In this document: one piece after another, positions 61,004 through 64,000 of the stretch | Position numbering within the stretch: the first letter of the stretch is position 1 | Layout: each line of letters begins with the position of its first letter | DNA from: Viridothelium virens | Lineage: Eukaryota > Ascomycota > Dothideomycetes > Trypetheliales > Trypetheliaceae | Reading direction: 5' to 3' | Assembly (NCBI GenBank): GCA_010094025.1 | Contig: ML991812.1 | Span: 1-64,000 of the forward strand | DNA length: 64,000 bases | Notes under the pieces: model-generated | The model's database searches: none | What the model was told of the DNA's origin: nothing | Seen by the model: only the letters and a program-made list of their open reading frames with translations | Program-made: the position numbers and the translations under genes

Positions 61004-62328
61004 ATGACCTCTCCTCCACCCCTCAACGGCATCCGCGTGCTCGAGTTCGCCGGCCTCGCGCCTGGTAAGCCCATCGCCCTCCCCTCAACTCCCTCATCTC
61101 TCCCTTTCTAAATCACCAGAGGCCCCTTCGCCGGCCTCCTCCTCGCCGACTACGGCGCCACCGTCCTGCGCATCAACCGCGTCACTCCGGGCGCCCACAC
61201 CTCCACTCTCCCACCCCCAACCCCAGACCTCCTCACACGGCACAAATCCTCCATCGCCATCGACCTGAAATCGCGCTCCGGCATCGCGCTACTGCGCGCC
61301 CTGATCCCCATCGTCGACGTCGTGATCGACCCCTTCCGCCCCGTCGTACTCGAGAAGCTAGGCCTGTCGCCCGAGGATGTGCTGCTGAAGCTGAATCCGC
61401 GGGTGGTGGTGGCGCGGATGACGGGGTTCCGGCGGGACGGGAAGTATGCGGCGATGGCGGGGCATGATATCAATTACATCGCGGTGGCTGGGGTGCTGGG
61501 GATGTTGGGGAGGAAGGGGGAGAAGCCGTATGCGCCGGGGAATATTCTAGGGGACTTTGCGGGGGGAGGCGCGGTGTGCTTTATGGGGGTTGTGATGGCG
61601 TTGTTGGGGCGCGAGAGGACGGGGAGAGGGCAGGTGGTCGAGGCGAATATGGTGGATGGGAGTGCGTATTTGGCGAGTATGCCGCGGTTGGCGATGAAGG
61701 GGCCGATGTGGGATGAGGCGAGGGGAGAGAATTTTCTGGATGGAGGGTGTCCGTGGTATGATACTTATGAGACGAAGGATGGAGGGTATATGGCAGTGTG
61801 AGTTGTCCCAATTGACCCAATCTTGCGATGCAATCAGCTGACGCTTTTGACTTTATTAGTGGAGCTTTAGAACCTCAGTTCTTTGCAGCTCTGCTCAAAG
61901 GCCTACGGATAGATCCTTCATCTCTACCTGGGAAGCGCGAAGATCGCAGTACGTGGCCTGCCTTAGCAGATCTCTTCACCAAGACATTCAAGTCGAAGCC
62001 GCGGGCTGAATGGGAGCAAGTATTTGACGGCACCGATGCATGCTGTACACCGGTCTTCAGCCAAGCAGAACTTGAAGCCGCTGGATTTGACCAGCGACCT
62101 ATCGTCACCCTCAAAAATACACCTGCGAAAGCTATCATACAGAGTGCCAAGGACGTGGCGCAGGGCCAAGGCATTGGTGTTGAGGGTCAGGGTTGGTCGA
62201 GCATGGGCCTATCTCCTGGTGATGGTGGAGAAGAACTACTGGGAAAATGGATGGGTTGGCGGAGAGGGAGACAATACGAACTAAAAGATGGCGGGCTCGT
62301 GTTACAGCAGCAGCAGTCTAAGTTATGA
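61004..62328 (+). CDS. Family III CoA-transferase, alpha-methylacyl-CoA racemase-like
   Basis: CaiB/BaiF-type protein, probably racemising 2-methylacyl-CoA thioesters or moving CoA between acids. Exons 61004-61064, 61122-61797 and 61860-62328 give 401 residues. The N-terminus reads [20 protein letters not shown] then [13 protein letters not shown]. Further signatures are [56 protein letters not shown] and [16 protein letters not shown] His and Asp residues are expected in the HDINYIA and [10 protein letters not shown] stretches, both present. No peroxisomal targeting signal is obvious; the last residues are a Gln run followed by SKL, which is itself a PTS1 tripeptide, supporting peroxisomal location. 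Middle exon is GC-rich and Gly-rich. Confidence 0.93.
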
Positions 62329-62868
62329 CAAGCTTTGAACTCGAAATTTTAAATTCGTGTCAAACTCCTGACCATTCCGTGCGCGTGCTTCGTCGACTCT
62401 TATGAACGAGTCGCGAAATTATAGCTTCTGCGCATCAATAACGAAAGTTGATGAACCGAGATGTAAACCTTAATTGAAAAGTGGTAACGGAGCTCTACAC
62501 GCTGGGAAGGGCTATTTGAAGCCGCTCACATTAAGCAAGTCACTTGTCATGATTTTGGCCTATGTAAAACTGTCAGTCCAAGGAACAAGAGTTGAGTCTC
62601 ATCTATCGCTAAAATTCGCAATACCTCTTAAGCCCGATATCTTGTCAAGCCGCCCAAACTGTGGTAGTCTAACGAATTTTACAGGAAATATTCTAGTTTG
62701 AAATATGCCGAGTTAATCCACGCGTCAAATACAGCCGATAAAATAACGTCCCTAAGCCCAGAAATCTATGCGTATGACACAAGCGATTGTACAGAGTGGT
62801 ATCTTCTATTCAGTAGTATCATCCTCGGCACTCCCCTTAACGCCACTGCTGAGTACTGCGTAATATTC
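62329..62868. other. Convergent intergenic spacer
   Basis: About 540 bp where two genes converge. Short frames only. No RNA or repeat seen. Confidence 0.45.
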
Positions 62869-64000
62869 TCAGAGCTCTTTGAGTAATTCTTCAAATCTTT
62901 CCTCGACTGACTGACGGTCTGATTCGCCTGGTGGTCCTTCTTCTGGTTCATCATCGTAGATCTTGACTTTCTCTGCGTATTCGCGAATGTTGGAGACAAT
63001 AGTCTCCTCAATCAGGTCACCTCTGCCACCAGCGACCCTCAATATGAGATCGTTGAGAGAGGAGCGACCCAAAATGTCAACGTGGTCAGCTACAATCACT
63101 GTTTAGCAAGTTGGATCGCAAACGTAGCATCGGTCAGAACCTACCTGTATTCGGCCCGCCCCGTGGGCTGAACCTATCCGGCTCATGCGGCATTTCGTAC
63201 GTGGTCACTTTCACTCCTGCTGGGTTATATCTTTTCATCTTCCAGCCTTTGGTACACATGTAACCACTTGACATCAGATTGACTGTTCCGTCTCCCTCGC
63301 CCATGATGACTCCATGATCGATATTGCCAGATGTGTAGCCAGCATCAATAGTTACGTTCGATGGCCGAAATGTTGTATACGCATCGTCCTCAGGTAAATT
63401 CGATTTAGGGATGCCGTTGCTTATTAGGCTTCCAGCATAAGGCTCGTCCCGATAGTAGTAAGCACGCTCAGTGGGCTTACCCATCCCATAGAAGCAGTAA
63501 ATCTTGAGGTTTGGCGCAAGCGGCAGCCTCGTTTCAAGTGGATTTAGCCACTTTCCAGGCAGAGCATTGTTCTGCTCGACTTCTTTGCGGGTATGAGCAA
63601 CACCAAATGAATAATTTTGTTTGACCATATCTTGAAACCACGGCTCCGAATGGCGAAAGAGATAGGGCATCGCTTCACTGACAGTCATGTTTTGGCGAGA
63701 TGAAGCTTGGGAGAAAGGGTGCGACCCATTCTCGAGCTGATCTCTAAATCTGATGAAGGTTCCAAACGATGTTTCTTGGCCAGGAAGGTCATCGGGAGCC
63801 CATGTACTGTTGCCCCATACTAGGTCACCACCAATGGGAAGCATACTAGAGAGACCGGGGAATGCTCGCAGGATCTCCGCACGTTCGTTACGGGAAAGGA
63901 ATTTTTCTAGGCCGTAGACAGCAAAAGCATTGAGTTGCGCCGTGTCCTTCATCTCGCCCGACAGCAAGGCAGGGATATCTTTCAGTGCACCAAGCATGCA
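62869..64000 (-). CDS. LRO1: Phospholipid:diacylglycerol acyltransferase, C-terminal part
   Basis: LCAT-family enzyme that makes triacylglycerol by moving an acyl chain from phospholipid to diacylglycerol at the ER. Only the C-terminal part is in the window: 64000-63145 and 63089-62869. The visible part has LSSMLPIGGDLVWGNSTWAP, NLKIYCFYGMGKPTERAYYY, IDHGVIMGEGDGTVNLMSSGYMCTKGW (catalytic Asp in GDGTVNL) and, after the intron, ADHVDILGRSSLNDLILRVA with the catalytic His. The catalytic Ser and the membrane anchor lie beyond the window edge. The ending (EERFEELLKEL) is typical. The reading starts in mid-gene, so the 5' end is unknown. Confidence 0.93.

Overview
The window is nuclear DNA of a filamentous ascomycete (Pezizomycotina; a dothideomycete-like fungus is a guess). 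Genes are broken by short introns of about 45-70 nt with GTANGT-type donors and CTAAC/CTGAC branch sites. The gene content is typically fungal: a SAT4-type rhodopsin-domain protein, a UGA4-like permease, a highly reducing polyketide synthase, UstYa remnants and F-box/LRR proteins. Exon joins were worked out by hand from reading-frame continuity and splice signals. No database search was possible.

Layout. 0.2-1.8 kb: a GH105 pectin-degrading hydrolase with two GC-AG introns. 4.3 kb: a tRNA-Lys(CUU) gene whose D stem is split by a 51-nt spliceosomal-looking intron; this is the most unusual object in the window. 4.9-6.3 kb: SAT4-type membrane protein. 6.5-8.1 kb: a decayed zone with a degenerate tandem duplication, UstYa-family remnants and a 187-bp palindromic MITE. 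9-22 kb: a dense housekeeping block holding mitochondrial ribosomal protein bL27m and signal peptidase subunit SPC3 (head to head), XRN1 and the histone chaperone HAT2 (head to head), and a CTK1/CDK12-type kinase with a long RS-rich N-terminus. 24-31 kb: GTP cyclohydrolase I, a conserved fungal protein, a SAYSvFN-domain protein and an AT-hook protein. 32.6-34 kb: an unrecognised 434-residue protein. 36.8-46.2 kb: amino-acid/GABA-type permease, Sec14-like CRAL-TRIO protein, FBXO21-like F-box protein and an F-box/LRR protein. 47.8-55.8 kb: an HR-PKS with KS-AT-DH-MT-ER-KR-ACP and no obvious tailoring neighbours. 56.6-64 kb: patatin-like phospholipase with a C-terminal zinc-finger-like motif, a small unknown protein, an AMACR-like family III CoA-transferase, and the 3' end of an LRO1-type phospholipid:diacylglycerol acyltransferase.

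How they fit. Most genes act alone. The 9-22 kb block serves core gene expression: translation in mitochondria, secretion, mRNA decay, chromatin and Pol II CTD phosphorylation. The right end leans to lipid metabolism, with phospholipase, CoA-transferase and PDAT. The PKS looks like an orphan locus. GC-AG introns occur at four sites in three genes, more than expected by chance for fungi.
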